Assembly (NCBI GenBank): GCA_934426825.1
Contig: CAKRYI010000004.1
Location: 54,777 to 118,776 of the forward strand
Length of the DNA: 64,000 bases
Origin: an uncultured Acetatifactor sp.
Lineage (GTDB): Bacteria; Bacillota; Clostridia; Lachnospirales; Lachnospiraceae
Direction of reading: 5' to 3'
This document shows positions 36,267 to 44,500 of the stretch, piece by piece (within the stretch, counting starts at the first letter, position 1; each line of letters begins with the position of its first letter). Both the position numbers and the translations under genes were made by a program. A model generated the notes under the pieces. That model was given only the letters and a program-made list of their open reading frames with translations. It was not told the DNA's origin and did no database searches.

Positions 36267-37232
36267 ATGTATTATCCAATGTTGTTGAAGGCACCATTGA
36301 AAGATTATTTATGGGGAGGCCAAAAACTAATTAGGGAATATGGGAAAGTAACGGATTTGGATAAGGTGGCAGAATCATGGGAAGTATCCTGTCATCCGGA
36401 CGGATATAGCATAATTGAGAATGGTTTTTATCAAAATCAGACTTTGAGTGCTTACATTGAAAAAGAGGGAAAAGGAGTGCTTGGAAAAAGGAGTGAAAGA
36501 TTTTCGGAGTTTCCAATTCTTATTAAGTTGATTGATGCTTCCGATAACCTGTCATTACAGGTTCATCCGGATGATAATTATGCTTCAGAACATGAAGGTG
36601 GGCTCGGTAAAACAGAGATGTGGTATGTTGTTGATTGTGAACCCGGAGCAGAATTGATTATGGGTTTCAGTAAACATTGTGATAAGGAGGAGGTTGAAAA
36701 AAGAATTAAAGACAACTCCCTTCTGGATATATGTAAGCACATACCCGTGAAACGGGGAGATGTATTTTTCATTGAAGCGGGAACCCTGCACGCCATTGGA
36801 AAGGGTATGCTTATAGCTGAGGTACAGGAAAATTCTAACGTTACTTACCGGGTCTACGATTATGGGAGAAAGGATAAACAGGGAAACGAAAGAGAATTAC
36901 ATACAAAAAAGGCATTGGAAGTCATGAAACTTGAACCGGTAAAAGAGCGCAAAAGTGTGATTGACAGAATTGTTGATACGGATCATTACAAAGCAGTGCT
37001 TTTGGAAAATTGCAGGTATTTTAAGGTGGCAGAAGTGGAGATTAAGTCTACAGCCAATTTTACGGCCACGGATGAGACTTTTCAAACATTGACAATTTTA
37101 GATGGTGAGGCGGTGATAAAGCATTTGGATATGGAACTTGAGGTAACGAAGGGTAATAGTGTATTTATTCCAGCTGGAATGGGGGGATATGAAATTTCCG
37201 GTAAAGTAAAATTTTTGTTTTGTCAGTTATGA
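36267..37232 (+). CDS. manA: Mannose-6-phosphate isomerase, class I (second copy)
   Basis: 321 residues. Zinc-site motifs QVHPDD, GKTEMWY and AGTLHAI are intact. Codon use is AT-rich like the rest of the locus, unlike the copy at 16628, so the two were probably acquired separately rather than being a recent duplication. It follows the permeases by 17 bases with gtgggagg as ribosome site. It would channel mannose-6-phosphate into glycolysis. Confidence 0.93.
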   Translation: MYYPMLLKAPLKDYLWGGQKLIREYGKVTDLDKVAESWEVSCHPDGYSIIENGFYQNQTLSAYIEKEGKGVLGKRSERFSEFPILIKLIDASDNLSLQVHPDDNYASEHEGGLGKTEMWYVVDCEPGAELIMGFSKHCDKEEVEKRIKDNSLLDICKHIPVKRGDVFFIEAGTLHAIGKGMLIAEVQENSNVTYRVYDYGRKDKQGNERELHTKKALEVMKLEPVKERKSVIDRIVDTDHYKAVLLENCRYFKVAEVEIKSTANFTATDETFQTLTILDGEAVIKHLDMELEVTKGNSVFIPAGMGGYEISGKVKFLFCQL

Positions 37233-37244
37233 GGAGGGAAGTGC

Positions 37245-37478
37245 ATGCAGAAAGTGCAAATATGTCTGGCGGATGCTGCAAAAATGAAAGAACTTGTAGA
37301 GCAAATAACCAAGATAAAAGGAAATTATGTGATTGATACCGGTAAAGAAAAGGTTTCAATCGAAACAGTAAAAACAGTGTTGGAAATGCCTGATAATGGA
37401 ACCCTAAAACTACTTTTTGATTCGGAAGATACGAACTTTCTTTTAGAGATTTCGGATTATTTACAGATTGCGGAGTAA
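37245..37478 (+). CDS. Small HPr-like protein without the catalytic histidine
   Basis: 77 residues. The pattern of strands and helices resembles the PTS phosphocarrier HPr: a central NYVIDTGKEKVSIETVKTVLEM corresponds to the region around the regulatory serine, and the C-terminal LLEISDYL to the last helix. Where HPr carries GLHARPA this protein has ADAAKMKELV, so there is no phosphorylatable histidine. Such HPr-like proteins occur in Clostridia but their role is unknown; a regulatory or structural part in sugar control is conceivable. Thirteen bases after manA, likely in the same transcript. Confidence 0.65.
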   Translation: MQKVQICLADAAKMKELVEQITKIKGNYVIDTGKEKVSIETVKTVLEMPDNGTLKLLFDSEDTNFLLEISDYLQIAE

Positions 37479-37519
37479 TTGAAAATAAAAAGTCAATGAG
37501 GAAGCCGCGAGGAGGTCAT

Positions 37520-39640
37520 ATGGGAAAAAAAGTAAAAGAAAACACAATAAAAGAGAAAAACAGTAATACCGTTAAAAGAACCGGAATACAATTGCATGCA
37601 TTCCATATACACTCGGTAAGAATGAAGCTCTTGTTTTCATTTCTTATTATGAATATTATTGTTTTACTGTTTGGTGTTATAACGTATAGAAAAACATCCC
37701 GGATTATTATGGATAATTACAAAAACAGTATCATAAATACCGTCACGGCCAGCGGTGATTATTTGCAACTAATAATGAATAGTGTTGAGGCAAAATCTAC
37801 ACAGCTTACCAGTAATGAGAATGTAAAGAATTATTTTTCAGGCAACTACGAAAAAGGCAGTCGTGATGAATTGAATGCATACAATAGTGTGTATCAGGAT
37901 TTGATGGCTACCATTGGAAGTGACAAGTTTCTGTATTCCATAAGTATTATACCATTAAAGGGAGATGCGTTTTCTACCGTAAAGAATTTTAAGGATAATT
38001 CACATTTAGAATTTCCAAACTCTGAAGAAGCGACAATGCTTGCAGATAGCGGAGAAAGCTATGTGTGGAGTCGTTATCACCAATACTTAGATTCCTGCCT
38101 TGATATTCCGCAAGAAGAATATGCAATGTCTCTTGTCCGGTATTTAAAAAATAAGTCACTAAAGACAATTGGATATGTTGTATTGGATATTAAAATGGAT
38201 ACCGTTGTTTCACGTCTGGACGAGATTAATTTTGGGGAAAATACAAGAAATATGCTTATATTACCGGATGGTAACAGTATCATTTCATCTACCGGATTAA
38301 ATATTGATGGCTGGGATATAGTAAATGAACCCTTCTTTAAGGAAATTGCGGAATCAGAAGAAATACAGGGAAGCCGTGAGTTTACAATCGGGGGTATGGA
38401 ATATCTGTGTACCTTTGATAAAATTGGAGAAAATGGTGCGATACTGATTAATATATTAGATAAGTCTATTATTAAAGAGCAGGTTGAAGATATTGGAAAT
38501 ATATGTGCCCTTGCAGTAGTAATTGCTACTATAATCGCATTATTTGTTGCAATTTACATATCCGGAGATATGGGACGAGTTATTACGAAGTTATCTGACA
38601 ACATGAAAAAAATTGCTGAAGGCGATCTGACCGTTAAGATTGAGACAAAACGTAAGGATGAATTTGGTAAGTTGATTAAGAGTGTCTCCCATATGACGGA
38701 AAACATTCGGGAACTGATTGGTCAGACGGTGGAAATTGCTGACAGTGTAGGCTGTTCGGCTGTGGAGGTTGAACAGGTAGAAAATGGAATTGTGCAGCAT
38801 GCTATTGATATGGGCAATTCGTTAAATGAAGTGGAAAAGGGAAGCGTACAACAAGCGAAAGAGGCAGAACTTTGTCTGGAGAAAATGGATTCTCTGTCAG
38901 AAAAGATTGAAACGGTAAATAAGAACAATATTGTTATGCATGAAATGTCAGAAACCACGAAACAGAAGGTGGATGCCGGGGTGACAAAAATAGCATCTCT
39001 GGATAAGAAAATCAAAGAAACCGCAGAACAAACCAAAGACATACTAAGCGAAATTGAAGCATTATGTACTGATACACAAACAATAGTAAAAATTACAGCT
39101 TTAATTAATGATATTGCAGATCAGACAAATTTATTGTCGCTGAATGCCTCAATTGAAGCAGCACGCTCAGGCGAGAAGGGGCGTGGTTTTGCTGTGGTTG
39201 CGGAGGAAATCCGAAAATTGGCAGAACAGACAGTAGCAGCAGCGGTAAATATAGAAAAAAATATTCAGGCTATAGTGGGACGCAGTGAGATGATGTCTCA
39301 AAAGGCAAAAAATGTAGATGGTTTTATTGTTTTACAGCAACAGGCTGTTGATGACACAGTAAATCTGTTTCGGGATATAGAAACAGAGCTGGATACATTG
39401 ATGGAACATATGGGAATTGTTACCGATGAAGTCGCCGATGTAGAAAATGTGAAAAATTATACGCTGGATGCAATGGGAAATATTGCTGCCGTGGTAGAAG
39501 AGACTTCAGCCATTAATACCGACATTAATGAGAGTGCAAAACAACAGGTTGATTTGACATTAAATCTAAAACAATGTACAGAAAAGCTACGGGATAATGC
39601 AAAGAGGTTGGAGCATGCAGTAAGCAAATTTGTAGTATAA
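37520..39640 (+). CDS. Methyl-accepting chemotaxis protein
   Basis: 706 residues. Membrane segments about 34-56 and 333-355 bracket an extracellular dCACHE-like sensor; a HAMP domain follows (about 355-410) and a signalling domain with the conserved tip DIADQTNLLSLNASIEAARS (about 529-548) and GKGRGFAVVAEEIRKLAEQ-like sequence after it. The start ATG 37520 has AGGAGGT four bases upstream; an in-frame ATG at 37496 is possible. As the last gene of the mannan locus it may report mannan-derived sugars to the flagellar motor; no flagellar or che genes are in this window. Confidence 0.92.
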   Translation: MGKKVKENTIKEKNSNTVKRTGIQLHAFHIHSVRMKLLFSFLIMNIIVLLFGVITYRKTSRIIMDNYKNSIINTVTASGDYLQLIMNSVEAKSTQLTSNENVKNYFSGNYEKGSRDELNAYNSVYQDLMATIGSDKFLYSISIIPLKGDAFSTVKNFKDNSHLEFPNSEEATMLADSGESYVWSRYHQYLDSCLDIPQEEYAMSLVRYLKNKSLKTIGYVVLDIKMDTVVSRLDEINFGENTRNMLILPDGNSIISSTGLNIDGWDIVNEPFFKEIAESEEIQGSREFTIGGMEYLCTFDKIGENGAILINILDKSIIKEQVEDIGNICALAVVIATIIALFVAIYISGDMGRVITKLSDNMKKIAEGDLTVKIETKRKDEFGKLIKSVSHMTENIRELIGQTVEIADSVGCSAVEVEQVENGIVQHAIDMGNSLNEVEKGSVQQAKEAELCLEKMDSLSEKIETVNKNNIVMHEMSETTKQKVDAGVTKIASLDKKIKETAEQTKDILSEIEALCTDTQTIVKITALINDIADQTNLLSLNASIEAARSGEKGRGFAVVAEEIRKLAEQTVAAAVNIEKNIQAIVGRSEMMSQKAKNVDGFIVLQQQAVDDTVNLFRDIETELDTLMEHMGIVTDEVADVENVKNYTLDAMGNIAAVVEETSAINTDINESAKQQVDLTLNLKQCTEKLRDNAKRLEHAVSKFVV

Positions 39641-39652
39641 GGATTATTTTAT

Positions 39653-39688
39653 GATACCCCTTGCTGCCAATAGCAGTCTAGGGGTATC
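39653..39688 (+). terminator. Hairpin at the right edge of the mannan locus
   Basis: gatacccc/ggggtatc with a 20-base loop that contains a small tgct/agca stem. No clear T-run follows, so it may act as RNA 3' structure. Confidence 0.5.
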
Positions 39689-39734
39689 GTTCTGTATAAA
39701 TTCCAAATCTGTCATTGCCAATTTTGGAAAAAAA

Positions 39735-39763
39735 TTAAGAATAGGCAGTTTCTATGGTATACT
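39735..39763 (+). promoter_or_regulatory. Probable promoter of the TPR operon
   Basis: TTAAGA (39735-39740), 17 bases, TATACT (39758-39763) preceded by TGG (extended -10). The start would lie about 28 bases before the ATG at 39798. Confidence 0.5.
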
Positions 39764-39797
39764 TAAAATAATTAACAACCCGATGGAGGAGCTGCTT

Positions 39798-42125
39798 ATG
39801 CAAAAATTGACACAACTATGGAAAAACTTATGCGCAGTGTGGAGCAGCATGGTATTTTTGGCGATGGTGGGACTGTATGTTCTGCCCGATGTCCTGAAAA
39901 CCATGCTGTTGTGTATTGGGAAGGAGTCCGTTTCCCTTTCTGCCATTTATGTGGCAGATATTCTGGGGATTGTATTTTGTGCCGGATTTTCATTCCTTGC
40001 GCTGTGCTTTGCCAAAAAGGGACATTCCGTTTCTGCCTTTACAGGCGGTGTGATTCCCTGTATTGCGGTGATTTGCGCAGGCAAAATTTTGGTAACTGTT
40101 TTCTCCGCACGTTTCGGAACTGCCGGAGTATGGATTTCCCTTGCAGTGGTAGGACTTACTTTCGGGGGCAGTCTGCAGCTTTTGGGCAGAACTTTCGGCA
40201 AAAGGGAAAATGGTGTAAGAAATGCGGTAATAACCGTGGCTGCGGGAGCAGTGGGATACTGGATTGCCACTTTGCTTGCCGCACCGATAAGCAGACTTTT
40301 GACGGGAAAGCACAGTTGGAGTGGAACTGTTCTTTCTCTGTTTGTCGTTTGCGCCATAAGATGGCTTTTGACAGTGCCGGTTATCTGGTTCGCCTGTGAC
40401 GGGCGCACGGAGGATGAAAACGGAAAGAAGCAGATTATACCGTTTGCCGTATCGGTCGTGCTGTTTGGAATCGTGGCGGCAATGCTGTTTCCGAAGGACA
40501 CATCCTTTACAAAGCGTATGTCGGATGACTACACGGCGCGAATCAACAATGCCTGCGTCCAGCTTGTAAACGGCAATATTTTGTCTGCCGCCAATGAGTA
40601 TCAGGCGCTGGAGCGGGAGATTGGGATATGGAAGAGAGTGCTGGAAAATGGCTGGACGGATTTGTATGAGGAGGAGATAGCGTCAAATCAGATGCTTGCT
40701 TATTTGGACGTCTGGACAACATATGAGGACGACCGGCTGGGGAAGATGGAACAGTATTATACAAAGGGATACATAGAGGATACCGATTTTTGTTTCCTGT
40801 TGCTGAAAGAGTATAAAAAGTCGGAAACACTCTCTCCTGAGCAGGAAAACCGCCGCATGGAGATTATAAACGGTCTTGCAGCTCATGGAATCTATTCCGG
40901 TGGACTTCCGGATGCGGAGGAGATAAGTGAAAATGCCGATAAGTTTTATAAGATGATAGAGAACGTGGAAAACTATCAGGCGCACTTTGATTATGTACCG
41001 CTGTTGAGTGAACTGGTGCTGGGAACCGATTACGCAAATGACGGGTATCTTATCGGTGTGACACAGAGCATTGCAAGAGAGGCAGTGAGTGCAGCTCTGG
41101 AAAAACCGGATGATTTTGCATGGAATTATCTTGCTCTGTTACTTTACAATGAGCAGCGGAATCAGATAGTGGATTGGGATAATGATTCCACGGATATACT
41201 TACGGTTGCCGAAAACTTTGAGCGGGATTTTGAGAGAGAGTTCGGCGAGCGGGCGAATGAGGAACAGTGGATTCAGATGAAGAAGTTCGTCATGCGGGCA
41301 TATCTGCGTTCCATAGATTTCGATAAGTGTGCGGATTACGGTCTGGAGGCATTGGAAAAGTTCGAGGACGATACTCTTCGTGACAGTACTTTGCATGCAC
41401 TGTTCTCGGCAGGAAGATACGAGGAATGTTTGGCGCTTGCCAAAGAGGCGAAGAAATCGACAGACCCTTATCCGGTTTATTATACGGCGGCAGCGTCAAT
41501 GTATACCGGAGATATGGACACTTCCGTGGAGTATGCCCTCAAACTTGCCGAAGAGGTAAAGACAAGTGAGTACCCGCAGACGGCGGACGAATTGCTGTAT
41601 GGTTATCTTGCGCTTCTTTCGGTGGATTCGCAGGTCACGGATGCAAGGTATGACGATTTGAGCGAAGAACAGCTTAAGAAATTAAAGAGCGACAAGATGT
41701 TAGAGGCATATCTCGAGGCCTTTTACGGAACTTACACAGATGCAACGGCGGATTCTTTAGACGGTGCTTTGAAAGCGGCGGACGAAGTGCTTTCCGCGCG
41801 GGACGGTCTGTGCTATCCCCATTACTTAAAAGGTGTGGCTTACAGCCAGCAGGAAATGTGGGATGAGGCAGTGGAGGAATATAACAAGGCACTGGATGCA
41901 AACGGTGACGACCCTATGATATGGTATGCGCTTGGAAATGTATATGAAGAGCTGGAGGACTATGAAAACCAGTACAAGGCACTTACCCTTGCGGTAGAAC
42001 TGAACCCTTGGTACGACTATTACAATGATTATGAGGGTACCGGAATTCATATGTGGTTTTATCGCAAAAGTGCATTGTCAGAGCTACAGCGTCAGCACCA
42101 GAAATCACAGGGGGTGGATGAATGA
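39798..42125 (+). CDS. Large membrane protein with C-terminal TPR domain, function unknown
   Basis: 775 residues. About seven hydrophobic segments lie in residues 10-270, for example around SMVFLAMVGLYVL and SLSAIYVADILGIVFCAGF. From about 275 the protein is soluble and helical; 520-770 holds tetratricopeptide-like repeats (ALEKFEDDTLRDSTLHALF, SQQEMWDEAVEEYNKALDA, WYALGNVYEELEDYENQ). I do not recognise a family with a known role. ATG 39798 follows GGAGGAG by six bases. The stop overlaps the next gene by four bases. Composition returns to that of the chromosome. It could be a scaffold for secretion, envelope or toxin-like functions, but nothing shows which. Confidence 0.75.
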   Translation: MQKLTQLWKNLCAVWSSMVFLAMVGLYVLPDVLKTMLLCIGKESVSLSAIYVADILGIVFCAGFSFLALCFAKKGHSVSAFTGGVIPCIAVICAGKILVTVFSARFGTAGVWISLAVVGLTFGGSLQLLGRTFGKRENGVRNAVITVAAGAVGYWIATLLAAPISRLLTGKHSWSGTVLSLFVVCAIRWLLTVPVIWFACDGRTEDENGKKQIIPFAVSVVLFGIVAAMLFPKDTSFTKRMSDDYTARINNACVQLVNGNILSAANEYQALEREIGIWKRVLENGWTDLYEEEIASNQMLAYLDVWTTYEDDRLGKMEQYYTKGYIEDTDFCFLLLKEYKKSETLSPEQENRRMEIINGLAAHGIYSGGLPDAEEISENADKFYKMIENVENYQAHFDYVPLLSELVLGTDYANDGYLIGVTQSIAREAVSAALEKPDDFAWNYLALLLYNEQRNQIVDWDNDSTDILTVAENFERDFEREFGERANEEQWIQMKKFVMRAYLRSIDFDKCADYGLEALEKFEDDTLRDSTLHALFSAGRYEECLALAKEAKKSTDPYPVYYTAAASMYTGDMDTSVEYALKLAEEVKTSEYPQTADELLYGYLALLSVDSQVTDARYDDLSEEQLKKLKSDKMLEAYLEAFYGTYTDATADSLDGALKAADEVLSARDGLCYPHYLKGVAYSQQEMWDEAVEEYNKALDANGDDPMIWYALGNVYEELEDYENQYKALTLAVELNPWYDYYNDYEGTGIHMWFYRKSALSELQRQHQKSQGVDE

Positions 42126-42946
42126 TGATATTGACAATCAGTTGTGTGATTTTATTTATTTTTCTGTTTGTGCAGACATTTTTTTTAGGCGGCTCATATC
42201 TATTAGGTTTTTTGGGAATGGCGGCAGCGGCTGCGGGCATTGTGTTTTGGATTTTGTTTAAGACAGCAAAGAAAAGCCGGATTGCAGCGATAACGGCTGC
42301 GGCGGGAATTCTTGTCTCCGGAGTCTGCTGTGCGTGTATGACATTTCCCGCCAAGGAGGGGACACTGCAGGAGAAAGCGGATCTGATTCAGGAGATGGTC
42401 ACTTCAAAGGATACGGAAACCGCAGAAGAACGCTATGAGGAGTGTATTGACAATTACGGCGAGGATGATGATGTACACCTTGCCATGGCAAAATATTATC
42501 TTTCGGTAGACGATACGGAGGATTGTGCAAGGATGCTTGACTGGGTGAAAAATAAGACGACCATGGATTTTTACCTTACGAAACTGGAAATGTATAAACA
42601 CACTCCGCAGATCAATGGTGCCTATATTACGTCTCTTCTGTTAGATGCGGTAGAACATCATCCCACGTGGGCAAAAGGGTATCTGCTTTTGGGAATTGCA
42701 TACACCGACAACCAGTATGACATCTACAAAGATGCAGCGGAATATTATTTGAGAAAAGCGGCGGCACTTGACCCGACGGATGGATATGCGCCATGCTGGC
42801 TGGGAATTGTAGCTTACCAGAGAGGAGATTATGAAGCTGCAAAAGAGCATTTGGAGGATGCCGCGGCACTCAGGGACAATGACATTTATCTTACGAATTT
42901 AATCAGTTATTACAAAGCAGCGGTAGAAGAGGAGGTGCGGCAATGA
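42122..42946 (+). CDS. Membrane protein with C-terminal TPR domain, function unknown
   Basis: 274 residues. Two or three N-terminal hydrophobic stretches (about 3-20, 22-41 and 57-75), then a helical soluble domain with TPR-like units (about 95-265; EDDDVHLAMAKYYLSVDD, AAEYYLRKAAALDPTDGYA, WLGIVAYQRGDYEAAKEHL). It resembles a small version of the preceding protein, and the start ATGA overlaps that gene's stop; its own stop overlaps the next start in the same way. The two probably act together. Confidence 0.75.
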   Translation: MMILTISCVILFIFLFVQTFFLGGSYLLGFLGMAAAAAGIVFWILFKTAKKSRIAAITAAAGILVSGVCCACMTFPAKEGTLQEKADLIQEMVTSKDTETAEERYEECIDNYGEDDDVHLAMAKYYLSVDDTEDCARMLDWVKNKTTMDFYLTKLEMYKHTPQINGAYITSLLLDAVEHHPTWAKGYLLLGIAYTDNQYDIYKDAAEYYLRKAAALDPTDGYAPCWLGIVAYQRGDYEAAKEHLEDAAALRDNDIYLTNLISYYKAAVEEEVRQ

Positions 42947-44325
42947 GAAAGCGGAAGATATTTTGTGCGGCATTGTGTCTGAGCCTTGCGACATGCTCCA
43001 TGACGGTTTCGGCGCAAATACCGGATTCCATCAGTTCTCTGGGGATTCAGATGATTACGGATATTGCAAATTATAAGCCGCCAACTCCGGGGGAATCCAT
43101 GAATCAGTCAGTGGACTTTTCGGGAAACTGGCTGGATAACACGGTCAGTTTTTGGAATGCCTATGGCAATGACATTGGAAACGGAGTTGGACATCTTTCC
43201 ACCAACTGGGATGTGGCGGTAGATGTAAACAATCTGCAAAACACTTATGCGGACGGCGTCAAGTGGGGCGGCGGCATTATTAAGGGCGCCGGATATGTTA
43301 CAAATGCAATGGACTCTCTTTCTGCGGTTCACCAGCTTACCCACCCGCAGGATAATCCTTATGCGTCCCATCCCTCCCTTTCCTTTGCTTATGATGTGAT
43401 AACGATTACGCAGGCTGCATACAGCTGGCTGGAGGGAAAACCGGCGCAGATAGCGACAGCGGCACTGGGAACCACGAAAAATACATGGGATGACGAGGCA
43501 ACAAGAACCGCATTTTTGGATTGGGCGGATAATAATGTGTACATTCAGACACTGGATATGACCATGAATAACGTGAATGATTTCTATACGGAAGCATTCG
43601 GCGGCGGACGAAGGAGCGAGTGGTCACTGGAGGACTGGCGGGAAAAGGATTATTTCGACAAGCTGAACTTCTACGCACAGATGGTAAAAGAGGGCAGGGA
43701 AAAGGAATATGAGTGGCTGCGCGACCAGCTCTTGGAACGGAACCCGTACACCGGAGTTTCCGTGCTGCCGGACAATCAGACTGCGAAAAAACCGAATATT
43801 TATCTGTATCCGACCGAGGAGACCGAAATCAGTGTGAACTTTACAAAACCTCAGTACCTGACGAAGACGATTCCGGAATATCAGGACGGATGGACGGTGA
43901 CGGCTGAGCCGGACGGCACTCTGCTTACACCGGAGGGTGCTTACGGGTATCTGTTCTACGAAAGTCTTGCCAAAAAACAGGTATTCCAGACCGAAGATGG
44001 CTTTTTGCTGAAAGCAGATTCCAGAGAGGAAGATATGCGGGAAATACTGGAGTGTTATGGATTTAACAAACAGGAGACGGATGACTTTATCGACTATTGG
44101 GACGGCTATCTGAAAGGGAACAGGGATTATCTGATGTGTCCGATTTCTACCGAGGCGGTAAACGAGGCAATGCCGGTTACGTTTTCCATTCAGCCGGACA
44201 GCCTGACGAGAATCTGGTTTGCGTTTGTTCCGTATGCGGGCGGAGAATATCAAAAACCGCAGGTAACGCCGATTGTCCGCAACGGATTTACCGTAGTGGA
44301 GTGGGGCGGTACGGTAATAAAATAA
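42943..44325 (+). CDS. Secreted protein with C-terminal YLYPxEE-type domain, function unknown
   Basis: 460 residues with a signal peptide (about 1-24, cleavage after TVSA). The first 260 residues have no recognised domain. From about 280 a conserved module starts with KPNIYLYPTEETEISVNF and runs to the end; similar modules occur in scattered bacterial secreted proteins of unknown function. Third gene of an operon with four-base overlaps, so the product is likely the extracellular partner of the two membrane TPR proteins. Confidence 0.7.
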   Translation: MRKRKIFCAALCLSLATCSMTVSAQIPDSISSLGIQMITDIANYKPPTPGESMNQSVDFSGNWLDNTVSFWNAYGNDIGNGVGHLSTNWDVAVDVNNLQNTYADGVKWGGGIIKGAGYVTNAMDSLSAVHQLTHPQDNPYASHPSLSFAYDVITITQAAYSWLEGKPAQIATAALGTTKNTWDDEATRTAFLDWADNNVYIQTLDMTMNNVNDFYTEAFGGGRRSEWSLEDWREKDYFDKLNFYAQMVKEGREKEYEWLRDQLLERNPYTGVSVLPDNQTAKKPNIYLYPTEETEISVNFTKPQYLTKTIPEYQDGWTVTAEPDGTLLTPEGAYGYLFYESLAKKQVFQTEDGFLLKADSREEDMREILECYGFNKQETDDFIDYWDGYLKGNRDYLMCPISTEAVNEAMPVTFSIQPDSLTRIWFAFVPYAGGEYQKPQVTPIVRNGFTVVEWGGTVIK

Positions 44326-44406
44326 ATGCGGCATCGTAGCCGTTTTAAAGCAGATACGGAACAAGTGTAGGAAAACAGGGACAGAACGTCTCAAAAGAAA
44401 AATAGG

Positions 44407-44452
44407 AAAATCCGGGGATAGCAGATTTTTATTGCTACCCCCGGATTTTTCG
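44407..44452. terminator. Bidirectional terminator between the TPR operon and typA
   Basis: aaaatccggggatagca pairs with tgctacccccggatttt around an AT-rich loop, with A and T runs at both ends, so it can serve the two convergent transcripts. Confidence 0.82.
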
Positions 44453-44500
44453 ACTTTGATTTTCCTGTGTAACTTATGGTGTGTGCCTTCCGGATGCACC

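Larger units (their letters stand above)
18750..39690 (+). other. AT-rich mannan utilisation locus
   Basis: From the terminator at 18743 to the hairpin at 39653-39688 all genes are on the plus strand and visibly richer in A/T, in codons and intergenic stretches, than both flanks. Contents in order: GH26, 2-epimerase, GH130 (mannosyl-glucose phosphorylase type), sensor kinase, AraC-type regulator, third GH130, large GH26, esterase, binding protein, two permeases, ManA, HPr-like protein, chemoreceptor. No integrase, transposase or tRNA marks the edges. Similar Firmicute mannan loci are known in Roseburia. Confidence 0.75.

Noticed and set aside
43624..44499. 291-codon minus-strand frame
   Set aside because: Antisense to the secreted YLYP protein and the terminator; no domain recognised.
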